Shown: positions 1 to 10,178, numbered from the stretch's first letter. The stretch is 64,000 nucleotides of DNA from Pukyongiella litopenaei (GCF_003008555.2 NZ_CP027665.1:3410001-3474000); one strand, 5' to 3'. Numbers and translations are program-made. The notes: a model not told the origin generated them from the letters alone.

Positions 1-2
1 CG

Positions 3-551
3 CTTGGGCTGGGGGCGCCGGCCTATGCCGACATGTTCTCGACCCGCGCCAAGCGCAACCTGTTCAAGTCCCAGACCCGGGTTCTGGATGCGCGCGGATC
101 CAAGCAATACGCCAATTCGGTCCGGCTGAAACCGCCCACGATCCATACGCCGTCGAAATACGGCGCCAAGCGGATCACGGTGAGCTACCGGGGGCAGTTC
201 CTCGACATGGCCAAATCGGCGGCGCGCCGGCACAATGTGCCCGAGGATCTGTTCCTGCGGCTGGTGCAGCAGGAATCCGGGTGGAACCCGCGCGCCAGAT
301 CGCACAAGGGCGCGCTGGGGCTGGCCCAGCTCATGCCCGCCACCGCGCGCGCGCTGGGTGTCAATCCGCATGACCCGCATGAAAACCTCGACGGCGGCGC
401 GCGTTACCTGGCGCGGCAGTTTCGCAAGTTCGGATCGTGGCGGCTGGCGCTGGCGGCCTACAATGCCGGTCCGCAGGCGGTCGAGAAACACGGCGGCGTG
501 CCACCCTACAAGGAAACCCGCAACTACGTCCGTGCGATCTGGGGCGGGTGA
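3..551 (+). CDS. Lytic transglycosylase, SLT domain (5' end outside window)
   Basis: The frame is open at the left edge, so only the C-terminal part is present. The residues before the first internal Met read GAPAYAD, the end of a signal peptide with an AYA/D cleavage site, so the true start lies only a short way upstream. An SLT (GH23) domain fills the rest: QQESGWNP contains the catalytic Glu, followed by [10 protein letters not shown] and AAYNAGP. Such enzymes cleave the MurNAc-GlcNAc bond of peptidoglycan in the periplasm, leaving a 1,6-anhydro end. The gene converges with the ABC transporter operon, with 9 bases between the stops. Function is sure at family level; the exact subfamily is not. 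Confidence 0.9.
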   Translation, partial: LGLGAPAYADMFSTRAKRNLFKSQTRVLDARGSKQYANSVRLKPPTIHTPSKYGAKRITVSYRGQFLDMAKSAARRHNVPEDLFLRLVQQESGWNPRARSHKGALGLAQLMPATARALGVNPHDPHENLDGGARYLARQFRKFGSWRLALAAYNAGPQAVEKHGGVPPYKETRNYVRAIWGG

Positions 552-560
552 CGGGCGGGC

Positions 561-2648
561 CTATTCGGCCGCGATCTTGATCACCGGCTGCATCTTCGCC
601 AGCACGTCGTCGGACAGGTGGCATTTGACCTGATGGCCCGGCGCCAGTTCGCGCACCGGCGGCACCTCCCGGTCGCACAGGCCGCCGGGCACCTCGGATT
701 TCCAGCGGCAACGGGTCTGGAACGGACAGCCTGACGGCGGGTTCATCGCCGACGGGATGTCGCCCTCCAGAACGATATGTTCCTTCTCGACCGAGGTATC
801 GGCGATCGGCACCGCCGACAGCAATGCCTCGGTATAGGGATGATAGGGCGGGGCAAAGACCTGTTCGGTATCGCCCAGTTCGACCACATGGCCGAGATAC
901 ATCACCATCACCCGGTCCGACAGGTATCGCACGATCGACAGGTCATGCGAGATGAACAGCAGCGTGGTCTTTTCGTTGCGCTGGATTTCCATCAGCAGGT
1001 CGGTGACCGCCGCCTGCACCGACACGTCAAGGGCCGAAACCGGTTCGTCCGCAACCACGATCCGCGCGCCGCCGGCAAAGGCGCGCGCGATGCCCACCCG
1101 CTGTTTCTGCCCGCCCGACAACTGCCGCGGCATCCGATCGGCAAAGGCACGGGGCAGTTTGACCAGGTCCAGCAGCTCCAGCATGCGCTGACGCCGTTCG
1201 GCCTCGGAATCGCCGACCTTGAATATCTCCAGCGCCCGGATGATCTGGCGGCCCACGGTCATCGACGGGTTCAGCGTGTCGAACGGGTTCTGGAACACCA
1301 TCTGGACCTCGCCCACGGTCCTCGCGTCGCGCTCCTCGATCGGCAGCTGTTCGATATTGCTGTCGTCCAGCAGGATCTGCCCGTCGGTGGCCGTCTCCAG
1401 CCCCATCAGCACCTTGGCAAAGGTGGATTTGCCGCAGCCGGATTCGCCGACGATGGCCAGCGTTTCGGATTCGCGCGCCTCGAAGCTCAGCGTTTCGTTG
1501 GCTTTCACCACCTTCTTTTCACCGCCGCCAAACAGCGCATTGGCCGCGACCTCGTAATATTTCTTCAGGTTGTCCATCTTCAGAACCACGTCGCCGACCG
1601 CGGCCTTCTCCTTGCGTTCGCCCAGGACCAGCGGCGCGTTCCAGTCGATCTCGCGGAACTTCAGGCAGCGGGTGTGATGGCGGTCATTGCCGGGAACGGG
1701 TTCCATCGCGATATCGCCCGCATCGCAGCGGCCTGCCTCGAAATAGTCGCAGCGCGGGCCGAAATTGCAGCCGCGCGGGCGTTCATGGGGCAGGGGAAAA
1801 TTGCCGGGGATCGCCACCAGCGGCCGGGCATTCTTGTCGGCGCCGGGCAACGGGATCGACCGGAACAGGGCCTGCGTATACGGGTGCTGCATCTCGTCGA
1901 ACACATCCTTGATCGAGCCGCGCTCGACCGCCTCGCCGGAATACATCACGCAAAGCCGGTCGCAGGTTTCCAGCACCAGGCCGAGATTGTGGCTGATGAA
2001 CAGCATCGACGTGCCGTATTTCTGCCCCAGCTCCTTGACCAGCTCGACCACCGCCGCCTCGACCGTCACGTCGAGCGCGGTGGTGGGCTCGTCGAGGATC
2101 AGCAGGGCGGGCTTGGACATCAGCGCCATGGCGATCACGATCCGCTGCTGCTGCCCGCCCGACAGCTGGTGCGGGTAGCTGTTCAGCATCCGCTCGGGAT
2201 CCGGCAGGCGCACATCCGTCACCACCTCCAGCGCGCGGGCGCGGGCCTCGTCGCGGCCCACGCCCTCGTGGATCATCGGCACTTCCATCAGCTGCTGGCC
2301 GATGCGCATGGCCGGGTTCAGCGATGCCATCGGTTCCTGGTAGATCATCGCGATCTCGTTGCCGCGGATGTTGCGCAGCTCGGTGTCGCTCATCCCGGCC
2401 ATGTCGCGGCCCTTGAACCTGATCGACCCGCCGACGATGCGCCCGTTCTTGCCCAGGTCGCGCATCACGCCCAGCGCCACGGTGGACTTGCCGCAACCGG
2501 ATTCGCCCACCAGGCCGACCGCCTCGCCGGGCATCACCGACACCGAGAAATCCATCACCGCGGGGATCTCGCGCAGCCGGGTAAAGAAGGAAATGGACAG
2601 CTTGTCGATCTCCAGGATCGGGCCGTCGACCTCGGCGAGTTTGCTCAT
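561..2648 (-). CDS. Peptide/nickel-type ABC transporter, fused double ATPase
   Basis: A 695-residue protein carrying two complete Opp/Dpp-type ATPase domains in one chain. The first has Walker A GESGCGKS at 48-55, signature LSGGQQQR at 162-169 and Walker B LLILDEP near 182. The second repeats these from about residue 395 (GESGCGKST, LSGGQKQR, VVADEP). Each half ends with the cysteine-containing oligopeptide C-terminal extension (CNFGPRC; CPFQTRC). It powers import through the two permeases encoded upstream in the same minus-strand operon. The start has a strong ribosome site, AAGGAGGAA. It replaces the separate DppD and DppF subunits. Substrate is not readable; short peptides or similar solutes are likely. 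Confidence 0.93.
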   Translation of the reverse strand: MSKLAEVDGPILEIDKLSISFFTRLREIPAVMDFSVSVMPGEAVGLVGESGCGKSTVALGVMRDLGKNGRIVGGSIRFKGRDMAGMSDTELRNIRGNEIAMIYQEPMASLNPAMRIGQQLMEVPMIHEGVGRDEARARALEVVTDVRLPDPERMLNSYPHQLSGGQQQRIVIAMALMSKPALLILDEPTTALDVTVEAAVVELVKELGQKYGTSMLFISHNLGLVLETCDRLCVMYSGEAVERGSIKDVFDEMQHPYTQALFRSIPLPGADKNARPLVAIPGNFPLPHERPRGCNFGPRCDYFEAGRCDAGDIAMEPVPGNDRHHTRCLKFREIDWNAPLVLGERKEKAAVGDVVLKMDNLKKYYEVAANALFGGGEKKVVKANETLSFEARESETLAIVGESGCGKSTFAKVLMGLETATDGQILLDDSNIEQLPIEERDARTVGEVQMVFQNPFDTLNPSMTVGRQIIRALEIFKVGDSEAERRQRMLELLDLVKLPRAFADRMPRQLSGGQKQRVGIARAFAGGARIVVADEPVSALDVSVQAAVTDLLMEIQRNEKTTLLFISHDLSIVRYLSDRVMVMYLGHVVELGDTEQVFAPPYHPYTEALLSAVPIADTSVEKEHIVLEGDIPSAMNPPSGCPFQTRCRWKSEVPGGLCDREVPPVRELAPGHQVKCHLSDDVLAKMQPVIKIAAE

Positions 2649-2685
2649 CTTGGTTCCTCCTTGCCGGCAGGCGGGGCCCTTGCCC

Positions 2686-2732
2686 CTTCATCTTGCCGGA
2701 TAAACTCCGGGGGTCCGGGGGCTGGCCCCCGG
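2686..2732 (-). repeat. Intergenic hairpin-plus-box element, copy A
   Basis: Read on the minus strand: a GC hairpin (CCGGGGGC, two bases, GCCCCCGG; 2732-2715), then a second small stem CCGGA-GTTTA-TCCGG, then the box CAAGATGAAG. Two further copies occur at 28031-28060 and 53320-53348. This copy lies in the 151-base gap between the second permease gene and the ATPase gene, so it would be transcribed within the operon. Its position suggests an mRNA processing or stability element; that is inference. Confidence 0.55.
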
Positions 2733-2799
2733 TTCCGCCGGTATCGTTGCCGTGTTCCGTCGCCCGTCCGGGCAACCGGGTCGTGCGGGCCCGTATACC

Positions 2800-3993
2800 C
2801 TAGTCCTTGAGGCTTTCCTCGCGCAGCCCGTCGGCCAGCAGGTTCAGGCCCAGCACCAGCGTCAGCAGGGCCAGCGCTGGCGGCAGGGCGGGGTGCAGGT
2901 AGACGGCGAGCAGCCGGCGGCCGGCATTGATCGTGCTGCCCCAGTCGGGGCTTTCCGGCGGCAGCCCGAGCCCGAAGAAGCCCAGCGTGCCCAGCAGGAT
3001 CGTGGTATAGCCGATGCGCAGGCAGAAATCGACGATCAGCGGACCGCGCGCATTGGGCAGGATTTCCCACAGCATGATGTACCACGGCCCTTCGCCGCGG
3101 GTCTGCGCGGCGGCCACATAGTCGCGGGTCTTGATGTCCAGCGCCAGCCCCCGGACGATCCGGAACACGGTCGGCGAATTGACGAACACGACCGAGACGA
3201 ACACCACCAGGATGCCGCCGGGGATATCGAACAGGTCCAGCACGCCGGGCAGCACGTTCACCTTCGTCCCCGGTGCCGAGATCAGCGACAGGTAGAGCCA
3301 GGCCATAACCCCCAGCACCCCGATCAGCAGCGGCGTGCGGACATGGGGCCGGGTGTAGAACCTCGAATTCAGCAGCACCCCCATGAACACGATCGGGAAC
3401 ACGAACAGCACGGTCGCCATATAGGCCGGAACCCCGGTGGCGACGATCTCGGGGGTCACCAGCAGGTAGAACAGCAGGATCACCGGGAAGGCCAGGATCA
3501 GGTTGGCGAGAAACGACAGGACGGTATCCAGCCTGCCCCCGTAATACCCGGCCGGCAGCCCCAGCGTGATCCCGACCATGAACGCGAACAGCGTCGCCAG
3601 CGGTGCGATCTGGACCACCACCCAGGCGCCCCTGACCATGCGCGAGAACACGTCGCGCGCGAGATTGTCGCCGCCCAGCAGATACCAGGCAAATTCGCCA
3701 TCCGCGGAGCCCGCCAGCGGTGTGCCCGGCGGCTTGTTCTTCATGCCCGAGACCTGGCTCAGCGGATCGTGGGTTATGATCATGTCCATCGCGCCGAAAA
3801 TGCCGGTAAAGACCCAGAACATGACCAGCGCGAAACCGATCATGCCGATGGGGGAATCGAACAGCTTGCCATAGAGCCCCAGCCGCCGCTTGAACGCCAT
3901 CGAGGCGGCAAAGAGAATCAGCAGGGCGATCCAGACCGGCATGAACTGCCAGAGCAGGCGGGTGATGATCTCGAATGTCGTGAGCGGTTCCAT
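2800..3993 (-). CDS. ABC transporter permease (OppC/DppC type)
   Basis: A 397-residue integral membrane protein of the binding-protein-dependent permease family. The N-terminal segment (WIALLILFAASMAF) is followed by a periplasmic stretch and then the core permease helices, with the EAA-loop region near AAAQTRGEGPWYIMLWEILP and the IGYTTILLGTLGFFGLG helix typical of OppC proteins. ATG at 3993 was chosen because AGGAGAAGG precedes it at good spacing; a GTG at 4011, overlapping the upstream gene by 4 bases, is the alternative. It pairs with the OppB-type permease upstream to form the membrane channel. Confidence 0.92.
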   Translation of the reverse strand: MEPLTTFEIITRLLWQFMPVWIALLILFAASMAFKRRLGLYGKLFDSPIGMIGFALVMFWVFTGIFGAMDMIITHDPLSQVSGMKNKPPGTPLAGSADGEFAWYLLGGDNLARDVFSRMVRGAWVVVQIAPLATLFAFMVGITLGLPAGYYGGRLDTVLSFLANLILAFPVILLFYLLVTPEIVATGVPAYMATVLFVFPIVFMGVLLNSRFYTRPHVRTPLLIGVLGVMAWLYLSLISAPGTKVNVLPGVLDLFDIPGGILVVFVSVVFVNSPTVFRIVRGLALDIKTRDYVAAAQTRGEGPWYIMLWEILPNARGPLIVDFCLRIGYTTILLGTLGFFGLGLPPESPDWGSTINAGRRLLAVYLHPALPPALALLTLVLGLNLLADGLREESLKD

Positions 3994-4007
3994 CTCGTCC
4001 CTTCTCC

Positions 4008-5063
4008 TCACGAAATCCGGATGCGCGGGTTGAGATACACATAACCGATATCCGAGATCAGCTGCGTGATCAGCACCACGACGACCGAGACCACCGAGAT
4101 CGCCAGCAGCAGCTCGATGTCATTGTTGCCCGCCGCCTGCACCAGCGCCCATCCGAACCCCTTGTAGTTGAACAGGGTTTCAACGATCACCACGCCGTTC
4201 AGCAGCCACGGCACCTGCAGCATGATCACGGTGAACGGCGCGATCAGCGCGTTGCGCAACGCGTGTTTCAGCACGATCTTGGAAAATCCGACGCCTTTGA
4301 GCCGCGCGGTGCGGATATATTGCGCGGTCATCACCTCGGTCATCGAGGCCCGCGTCATCCGCGCGATATAGCCCATGCCGTAGAGCGCGATGGTGATGAC
4401 CGGCAGGGTGAAGTTTTCCAATGTCGCGTGCTCCATCGCCGAGGTGGCGGTGCCCTTGAACCATTTCAGTCCCACCGCCGACGAGGCGAAGATGGCGATC
4501 AGGATCACGCCCGAGACATATTCCGGCGTCGCCGTGGTCGCGATCGAGAAGGTGGACAGCGCCCGGTCGAGCTTCGAGCCTTCGCGCATCCCGGCGAGCA
4601 CGCCGACCAGCAGCGCCATCGGCACCATCACGATCATCACCCACAGCATCAGCTTGCCGGTCAGGGCCAGCCGCACCGCGATGATATCGGCCACCGATTC
4701 GCGGAACACCGTGGAATACCCCCAGTCGCCCTGCAGGATGCCGCAGAACCGCGGCGCGGCGGCGGCGACCTCGGCGCTGACCGGCCCGTCGATGCAGCGC
4801 CCGGTCACGGTGCCGTCCTCGGCCGTCCGGGTCCACCCCGGCAGGACCCCGAGCCAGCGGCCGTATTTGACCAGCAACGGGTCGGTGTAGCCGCGACTGT
4901 CCAGCCACAGCGTCACCTGTTCGTCGGTCATCCGCATGTTGCCCTGGGTCTTGGCCAGTTTTTCCATGTTCGGGTAGAGATTGGTCAGGAAGAACACCAC
5001 GAAGGTCAGGCAGAGTGCCGTCAGCACCATCACCCAGACCCGTTGCAAGATGAATCTTCCCAT
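4008..5063 (-). CDS. ABC transporter permease (OppB/DppB type)
   Basis: A 351-residue permease beginning MGRFILQRVWVMVLTAL, the characteristic first helix of OppB/DppB. A long periplasmic loop follows, which includes CIDGP and RFCGILQGDWGYS (the short conserved GDWGYS segment), then about five more helices and the cytoplasmic coupling loop ARMTRASMTEVMTAQYIRTA. It forms the heterodimeric channel with the next gene. It lies 115 bases downstream of the binding-protein gene, in the same orientation, and the operon order is binding protein, OppB, OppC, ATPase. Confidence 0.93.
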   Translation of the reverse strand: MGRFILQRVWVMVLTALCLTFVVFFLTNLYPNMEKLAKTQGNMRMTDEQVTLWLDSRGYTDPLLVKYGRWLGVLPGWTRTAEDGTVTGRCIDGPVSAEVAAAAPRFCGILQGDWGYSTVFRESVADIIAVRLALTGKLMLWVMIVMVPMALLVGVLAGMREGSKLDRALSTFSIATTATPEYVSGVILIAIFASSAVGLKWFKGTATSAMEHATLENFTLPVITIALYGMGYIARMTRASMTEVMTAQYIRTARLKGVGFSKIVLKHALRNALIAPFTVIMLQVPWLLNGVVIVETLFNYKGFGWALVQAAGNNDIELLLAISVVSVVVVLITQLISDIGYVYLNPRIRIS

Positions 5064-5178
5064 GTCGTGTCCGTTCCGTGGCTGGTCCGGCAGGCAATCG
5101 GAGAACCGATCGGGCCGGGGCGGCTTCCGGAGGGGCGGGCGCAGATCGCGCCCGCCCCGGTGTCGGCGGTGTCGCGGA

Positions 5179-6846
5179 CTAGGACGCGAAACCCATCTTG
5201 TAGAGGTGAAGCTCGTGCGCCGGGTGTTTCTCGGCGTTCACCAGCTTGCCGTTGCTGTGATTGTAGAGCGACCGCCAATAAGGCTGGATGATCACGCCTT
5301 CGTCGCGCAGCAGCTGTTCGATCTTGCCGATCACCTCGCGCCGCTGGTCGGCATCGGCAATGGCGTTGGCCTCGTTGATCAGCTGGTCATAGTCGGGGTT
5401 GGAAAACGCCGCCTCGTTCCAGGCCTCGCCCGACCGGTAGGCCAGCGTCAGGATCTGCACATCGAGCGGCCGGTGGTTCCACTGGGTGGCGCTGAACGGG
5501 TATTCCGTCCACTTGTTCCAGAACGTGTTTCCCGGCAGCACGGTGCGCTTGACGTTGATCCCGGCGTCGCGCAGCTGCGCGGCCAGCGCGTCGCCGGTAT
5601 TGCGCTGCCAGTCGTCATCGACGGTGATCAGTTCATGTTCGAATTCGGCCATGCCGGCCTCGTCCATCAGCGCCTTGGCCTGGTCCGGATCGAACGGCGC
5701 CGGCCCGATATCGGCATAGGCGGGATGGATCGGGCAGACATGGTGGTTCTCGGCCACCCGGCCGCGGCCCGAATAGCCCAGTTCGAGCAGCACAGAATTG
5801 TCGACCGCCATGGCCAGCGCCCGGCGCACTTTTGCATCCGCGTAGGGCTTGACGCCGTCGACCTCTGCCAACTGGTTGCCGCGGAACACGAGCGTCGCGG
5901 CGGTCACCGCCTCGGATTTCGTCCAGCCGATCGCGTCCATCACGTCGATGAAATCGCCCACCGTTTCATAGAGCAGATCCACCTCGTCGGATTCCGCCGA
6001 CGCCACCCATGCGGCCGGGTCGGTGCCGTAGTCGATGAACTCGATCCGGTCGACATAGGGTCCGCCATAAACCTCGGTGCCCCACCAGTTGTGATCGGCA
6101 TTGCGTTCGAGCACGCAATTGATGCCGACTTCGATGCTGACCGGCTTGAACGGGCCGGTGCCGACCCCGTTTTCGAACGGGTCGCCGCCGGCATAGCTGG
6201 AATGGGTGATCGCCGCCGGGTAGTCGGACATGTTGGCGATGACCGAGATATCCGGCTCGGACAGATGCATCACGACCGTGTGGTCGTCGACGACCTCGAC
6301 GGCGCCCTCGCGCACCTTGCCGGCCTCGGTGTCGGAGATCGCGGCCATGCGGCTGGCCATCGAGTTGTCGGCGATCGACTTGTCGCACCAGCCCGAGATG
6401 TTGCGGGCCACGTCCTCGGCGGTGAAGTCGTCGCCATTGTTCCATTTGACGCCCGGGCGCACCTTCAGCGTGTACTGGGTGGCATCGTCGTTGACCTCCC
6501 AGCTTTCCAGCAGCATCGGAACAAAGGTTCCGTCGGCATTGTACTGGACCAGGTATTCCAGGAAGCCGCGCGACTGGTTGCCGATTTCGGACCAGTCATA
6601 GGCGCGGGGATCCTTCATGCCCTTGACCGACTGCTGGATGCGCAGCGTGCCGCCCTGGACCGGAGTTGCCTGGGCGCTGGCGGGCTGGGCCAGGCCGACC
6701 AGGCCATAGGCGGCCGGCGCGGTCACGCCCAGGGCGGTGGCGCGGGTGAGGAATTCGCGGCGGCTGAGCTTGCCGTCATGGTAGTCCCGGACATGCATTT
6801 CTGCCGCCCAATGGATCGGTTTTCCGTTGATGGTCTGGCTGGTCAT
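5179..6846 (-). CDS. ABC transporter substrate-binding protein, family 5, Tat-exported
   Basis: A 555-residue extracytoplasmic solute-binding protein of the SBP_bac_5 (peptide/nickel) family. The N terminus carries a twin-arginine signal, SRREFL at residues 28-33, a hydrophobic stretch and an ASA/QA cleavage site near 58, so it is probably exported folded. The start follows AGGGAGAACGTC. It is the first gene of the transporter operon and would set its specificity. [16 protein letters not shown]-like region and other family landmarks are visible but do not identify the ligand. The 214-base region upstream contains direct repeats that may be an operator. Confidence 0.92.
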   Translation of the reverse strand: MTSQTINGKPIHWAAEMHVRDYHDGKLSRREFLTRATALGVTAPAAYGLVGLAQPASAQATPVQGGTLRIQQSVKGMKDPRAYDWSEIGNQSRGFLEYLVQYNADGTFVPMLLESWEVNDDATQYTLKVRPGVKWNNGDDFTAEDVARNISGWCDKSIADNSMASRMAAISDTEAGKVREGAVEVVDDHTVVMHLSEPDISVIANMSDYPAAITHSSYAGGDPFENGVGTGPFKPVSIEVGINCVLERNADHNWWGTEVYGGPYVDRIEFIDYGTDPAAWVASAESDEVDLLYETVGDFIDVMDAIGWTKSEAVTAATLVFRGNQLAEVDGVKPYADAKVRRALAMAVDNSVLLELGYSGRGRVAENHHVCPIHPAYADIGPAPFDPDQAKALMDEAGMAEFEHELITVDDDWQRNTGDALAAQLRDAGINVKRTVLPGNTFWNKWTEYPFSATQWNHRPLDVQILTLAYRSGEAWNEAAFSNPDYDQLINEANAIADADQRREVIGKIEQLLRDEGVIIQPYWRSLYNHSNGKLVNAEKHPAHELHLYKMGFAS

Positions 6847-7000
6847 GACGTTCTCCCTGTGACGCTGGATGGTCGGGGCGCAATGCCATCGGCCCGGCCG
6901 CTGACCGGAAGCTTGCGCCGATTGTCGCTGTGGCTGTCCTGTGTCCCGGCGCCCCTCATGTCGGTATTCGGCATGGTTCGGCGGGGGGCGTCAATGTCTG

Positions 7001-7031
7001 ATTTCGACATCGGATGCACATTTGCGACATC
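7001..7031 (-). promoter_or_regulatory. Direct repeat upstream of transporter operon
   Basis: Two copies of CGACATC (plus strand 7005-7011 and 7025-7031) lie exactly 20 bases apart, each preceded by ATTT or ATTTG. On the transcribed strand they read GATGTCG. The spacing of two helical turns would suit a dimeric regulator binding one DNA face. They lie about 155-185 bases upstream of the binding-protein start, in an otherwise featureless 214-base gap. The regulator is unknown. Confidence 0.3.
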
Positions 7032-7036
7032 CCCAG

Positions 7037-7050
7037 CGGGTGTTTACCCG
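7037..7050 (-). terminator. Small hairpin after miaA
   Basis: CGGGT-AAAC-ACCCG on the minus strand begins about 10 bases beyond the miaA stop. There is no following U-run, so it is a weak candidate terminator or 3' end stabiliser. Confidence 0.25.
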
Positions 7051-7060
7051 GCAGGGGTTG

Positions 7061-7957
7061 TCACATGTCCGGCCGAAAAACGCTCCAGTTGCGCATTTTC
7101 CCGCGAAACCAGCTGCGTTGACGTTTGGCATATTGCCGCGTGGCGATGGTGGCCCGCGCCCGCGCCTCGTCCAGCGTGATCCGGCCGCTGAGATGATCGG
7201 CCAGTTCCGGCACGCCGATGGCCCGGAAAGCGGGCAGGGCGGGGTCGTAACGGTCGAGCATCGCCGCCACCTCGTCCAACGCACCCATCGCGAGCATCGC
7301 GTCGAACCGCGTTTCGATTCGGGGCAGCAGCCATTCCCGAGGCGCATCGACCAGGATCGGCATTGCCCCTGACAGCGGCAGCGCCGGGGCGGGCGTGGCG
7401 GCCTGCCAGTCGGCGAGACCCCGCCCGGTGGCGCGCAGCACCTCCCAGGCGCGCTGGACGCGGGCGCGGTTGCGCAGATCGAGACCGACGCGGGTGTGGC
7501 GATCCAGCCCCGCCAGCAGGTCGTCCAGTGGCCGCGTATCGGCTTCGGCCCGGATTTCTGGCGGTGTGGCGGGGATCTCGGCCATGCCCTCGGTCAGCGC
7601 GGTGAAATAGAGCCCGGTGCCGCCGGTGATGATCGGCCGTTCGCCACCGCTCAGCAGGGGGGTGACCTCGCGCAGCCAGTGCCCGGTGGAATAGGGCGCG
7701 TTCCAGCCGATGTGACCATAGAGCAGATGCGGGGCGGCGGCTTCGTCGCCGGGGCCGGGGCGGGCGGTGATGACGCGCCAGCAGTCATAGACCTGGCTGG
7801 CATCGGCGTTGACGATCACCCCGCCCTGATCCCGCGCGATCCGCAGCGCCAGCGCCGACTTGCCCGACGCCGTGGGTCCGGCGATCAGGACCGGCTGGTC
7901 CGGGGCAATGTCGGGCAGGTCGTCCGGCCCGCCCGTAATCGTCCACCGATGCGCCAT
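7061..7957 (-). CDS. miaA: tRNA dimethylallyltransferase
   Basis: A 298-residue enzyme that transfers dimethylallyl to the N6 of A37 in tRNAs reading UNN codons. The P-loop [11 protein letters not shown] lies near residue 28, followed by the family landmarks [16 protein letters not shown] and ITGGTGLYF, and the C-terminal [10 protein letters not shown] tRNA-binding segment. The chosen ATG at 7957 begins [11 protein letters not shown] longer open frame to 8845 runs antisense through pyrH and lacks family similarity, so it was rejected. It is divergent from pyrH, with 93 bases between the starts. Confidence 0.95.
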   Translation of the reverse strand: MAHRWTITGGPDDLPDIAPDQPVLIAGPTASGKSALALRIARDQGGVIVNADASQVYDCWRVITARPGPGDEAAAPHLLYGHIGWNAPYSTGHWLREVTPLLSGGERPIITGGTGLYFTALTEGMAEIPATPPEIRAEADTRPLDDLLAGLDRHTRVGLDLRNRARVQRAWEVLRATGRGLADWQAATPAPALPLSGAMPILVDAPREWLLPRIETRFDAMLAMGALDEVAAMLDRYDPALPAFRAIGVPELADHLSGRITLDEARARATIATRQYAKRQRSWFRGKMRNWSVFRPDM

Positions 7958-8050
7958 TATCCACCACCAATCCGGGCGCGACGGATTGAACCCGGCGCCG
8001 ATTTCCGTCAAGTTGCCGCAAACTAGTCCGGTGCCGCAGCGGAGCGCAAC

Positions 8051-8821
8051 ATGACCCTTTCCCCAGTGACCGAAACCAAGCCGGACCCAGCGCCGGATGA
8101 CGCGCTGGAGGACACCAAGTTCCGCCGGGTGATGCTGAAGATCTCGGGCGAGGCGCTGATGGGCGATCAGGGGTTCGGCCTGCACCCGCCCACCGTGCAG
8201 CGCATCGCGCGCGAGGTGAAATCGGTGCATGATCTCGGCGTCGAGATCTGCATGGTGATCGGCGGCGGGAACATCTTTCGCGGGCTGTCGGGCAGCGCGC
8301 AGGGCATGGAGCGGGCGACCGCCGATTACATGGGAATGCTGGCAACGGTGATGAATGCGCTGGCAATGCAGGCCGCGCTCGAAGGCCTGGGCGTGTTCAC
8401 CCGCGTTATCAGCGCCATCCGCATGGACGAGGTGGCCGAGCCCTATATCCGCCGCCGCGCGGTGCGGCACCTTGAAAAGAAACGGGTCTGCATCTTTGCC
8501 GCCGGCACCGGCAACCCCTATTTCACCACCGACACCGCGGCCACGCTGCGCGCCAATGAAATGGGCTGCGAGGCGATCTTCAAGGGCACCAAGGTGGACG
8601 GGGTCTATGACAAGGATCCGGCCAAATTCGACGATGCGAAACGCTATGACGAGGTCAGCTATGACGACGTCCTGGCCAAGCGGCTGGGCGTGATGGATGC
8701 CTCGGCGATCGCGCTTGCACGGGACAACAACCTGCCGATCATCGTCTTCTCGCTGGATGAACCGGGCGGGTTTCGCGGCATTCTCGCCGGGCGCGGCACC
8801 TATACAAAGGTGCATGGCTAG
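8051..8821 (+). CDS. pyrH: UMP kinase
   Basis: A 256-residue amino-acid-kinase-fold enzyme phosphorylating UMP to UDP. Seen: [10 protein letters not shown] (phosphate loop), the GGGNIFRG motif and [16 protein letters not shown], then [10 protein letters not shown]. It has an N-terminal extension of about 25 residues before the core, common in this lineage. The start follows GCGGAGCG. It heads the pyrH-frr-uppS-cdsA-dxr-rseP-bamA run and is 50 bases upstream of frr, the usual bacterial arrangement. Confidence 0.97.
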   Translation: MTLSPVTETKPDPAPDDALEDTKFRRVMLKISGEALMGDQGFGLHPPTVQRIAREVKSVHDLGVEICMVIGGGNIFRGLSGSAQGMERATADYMGMLATVMNALAMQAALEGLGVFTRVISAIRMDEVAEPYIRRRAVRHLEKKRVCIFAAGTGNPYFTTDTAATLRANEMGCEAIFKGTKVDGVYDKDPAKFDDAKRYDEVSYDDVLAKRLGVMDASAIALARDNNLPIIVFSLDEPGGFRGILAGRGTYTKVHG

Positions 8822-8871
8822 GGCTATAGAGCGCGCGAGGAGCACTCAGGAAATCCGGGGGAACACGGGGT

Positions 8872-9435
8872 ATGACGGAAGAATTCGAGCTTGATACCGG
8901 CGATCTGGAACGGCGCATGGAGGGGGCGATGGCCAACCTGCGCACCGAGTTCGCGAGCCTGCGCACCGGGCGGGCATCGTCGTCGATGCTGGAGCCGGTG
9001 ATGGTCGATGCCTATGGCTCGCCGACCCCGATCAACCAGGTCGGCACCGTGAACGTGCCCGAACCGCGCATGGTCACCGTGAACGTGTGGGACAAGTCGC
9101 TGGTCGGCAAGGTGGAAAAGGCGATCCGCGAAAGCGGGCTGGGGATCAACCCGCAGACCAACGGCACGATCATCATGCTGCCGATCCCGGAACTGAACGA
9201 GGAACGCCGCCGGGAACTGGGCAAGGTCGCCGGGCAATATGCCGAACATGCGCGGGTTTCGATCCGCAACGTGCGCAAGGATGGCATGGACCAGATCAAG
9301 AAGGCCAAGGCCGACGGCATGTCCGAAGATGACCAGAAATTCTGGGAAACCGAGGTTCAGGAACTGACCGACCGGATGGTTGCGGCCGTGGACAACGCGC
9401 TGGAGACGAAGCAATCCGAAATCATGCAGGTTTGA
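8872..9435 (+). CDS. frr: Ribosome recycling factor
   Basis: A 187-residue protein that, with EF-G, splits the post-termination ribosome. Family landmarks include [13 protein letters not shown] near the N terminus, and the C-terminal helix domain with [17 protein letters not shown]. The length matches the family (about 185). The stop overlaps a possible TTG start of uppS, which suggests translational coupling. Confidence 0.97.
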   Translation: MTEEFELDTGDLERRMEGAMANLRTEFASLRTGRASSSMLEPVMVDAYGSPTPINQVGTVNVPEPRMVTVNVWDKSLVGKVEKAIRESGLGINPQTNGTIIMLPIPELNEERRRELGKVAGQYAEHARVSIRNVRKDGMDQIKKAKADGMSEDDQKFWETEVQELTDRMVAAVDNALETKQSEIMQV

Positions 9436-9443
9436 GCAGGGCG

Positions 9444-10178
9444 ATGCCGAGCGACCCCGAAACCGGATCGCAGGCGGCGGGCCCGCGCCATGTGGCGATC
9501 ATCATGGATGGCAACGGCCGCTGGGCGCAGGCGCGCGGGCGGCCGCGGCTTTTCGGCCATCATGCGGGCGCGCGCCGCGTGCGCGAGGTGGTTGCGGCAT
9601 GTCCCGATCTCGGCATCAAATACCTGACGATATTCGCCTTTTCGACCGAGAACTGGAAACGGACCCAGGCCGAGGTGGCCGGGTTGATGAACCTGTTCCG
9701 CCGCTACATCACCAAGGAGGCCCGCGCCCTGGCCGAACGCGGTGTGCGGGTGCGGTTCATCGGTGACCGGGTGCGCCTGGACAAGAAGCTGATCGCGCTG
9801 ATGGACCAGCTGGAAAAGCTGACCGAGACCAACGACCTGATCAACCTCACGATCGCGCTGAACTATGGCGGCCGCGACGAGGTGGCGCGCGCGACCCGGC
9901 GCCTGGCGCAGGATGTGGCCGACGGCACGCTGTTGCCGCAGGACGTGGACGAGGAAACCCTCCCGCGCTATCTCGATACCCGGGTGCTGCCCGATCCCGA
10001 CCTGGTGATCCGCACCAGCGGCGAGGCCCGGATCTCGAATTTCCTGCTCTGGCAGTCGGCCTATTCCGAATACGAATTCATCGACACGCTCTGGCCGGAT
10101 TTCACCGCCGAGGAACTGGCCCGGCTCTGCGCCAGCTATGGCGGCCGCGAACGCCGGTTCGGTGCGGTCATCGCATGA
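9444..10178 (+). CDS. uppS: Isoprenyl transferase (undecaprenyl diphosphate synthase)
   Basis: A cis-prenyltransferase that condenses isopentenyl diphosphate on farnesyl diphosphate to make undecaprenyl diphosphate, the lipid carrier for peptidoglycan and O-antigen. HVAIIMDGNGRWA carries the catalytic Asp, and RTSGEARISNFLLWQ and SEYEF are conserved downstream. ATG at 9444 (MPSDPET) is preferred; an in-frame TTG at 9432 overlaps the frr stop and is possible. It is followed 10 bases later by cdsA. Confidence 0.96.
   Translation: MPSDPETGSQAAGPRHVAIIMDGNGRWAQARGRPRLFGHHAGARRVREVVAACPDLGIKYLTIFAFSTENWKRTQAEVAGLMNLFRRYITKEARALAERGVRVRFIGDRVRLDKKLIALMDQLEKLTETNDLINLTIALNYGGRDEVARATRRLAQDVADGTLLPQDVDEETLPRYLDTRVLPDPDLVIRTSGEARISNFLLWQSAYSEYEFIDTLWPDFTAEELARLCASYGGRERRFGAVIA

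Noticed and set aside
777-2810. Long open frame (677 codons) on the plus strand opposite the fused ATPase gene
   Set aside because: It is an antisense shadow of a GC-rich coding region, with low-complexity His/Arg/Asp-rich sequence and no family motifs.
7958-8845. Extended start for miaA up to 8845
   Set aside because: The extension lies antisense inside pyrH and has no similarity to MiaA; the ATG at 7957 gives the normal length and the P-loop at the right place.
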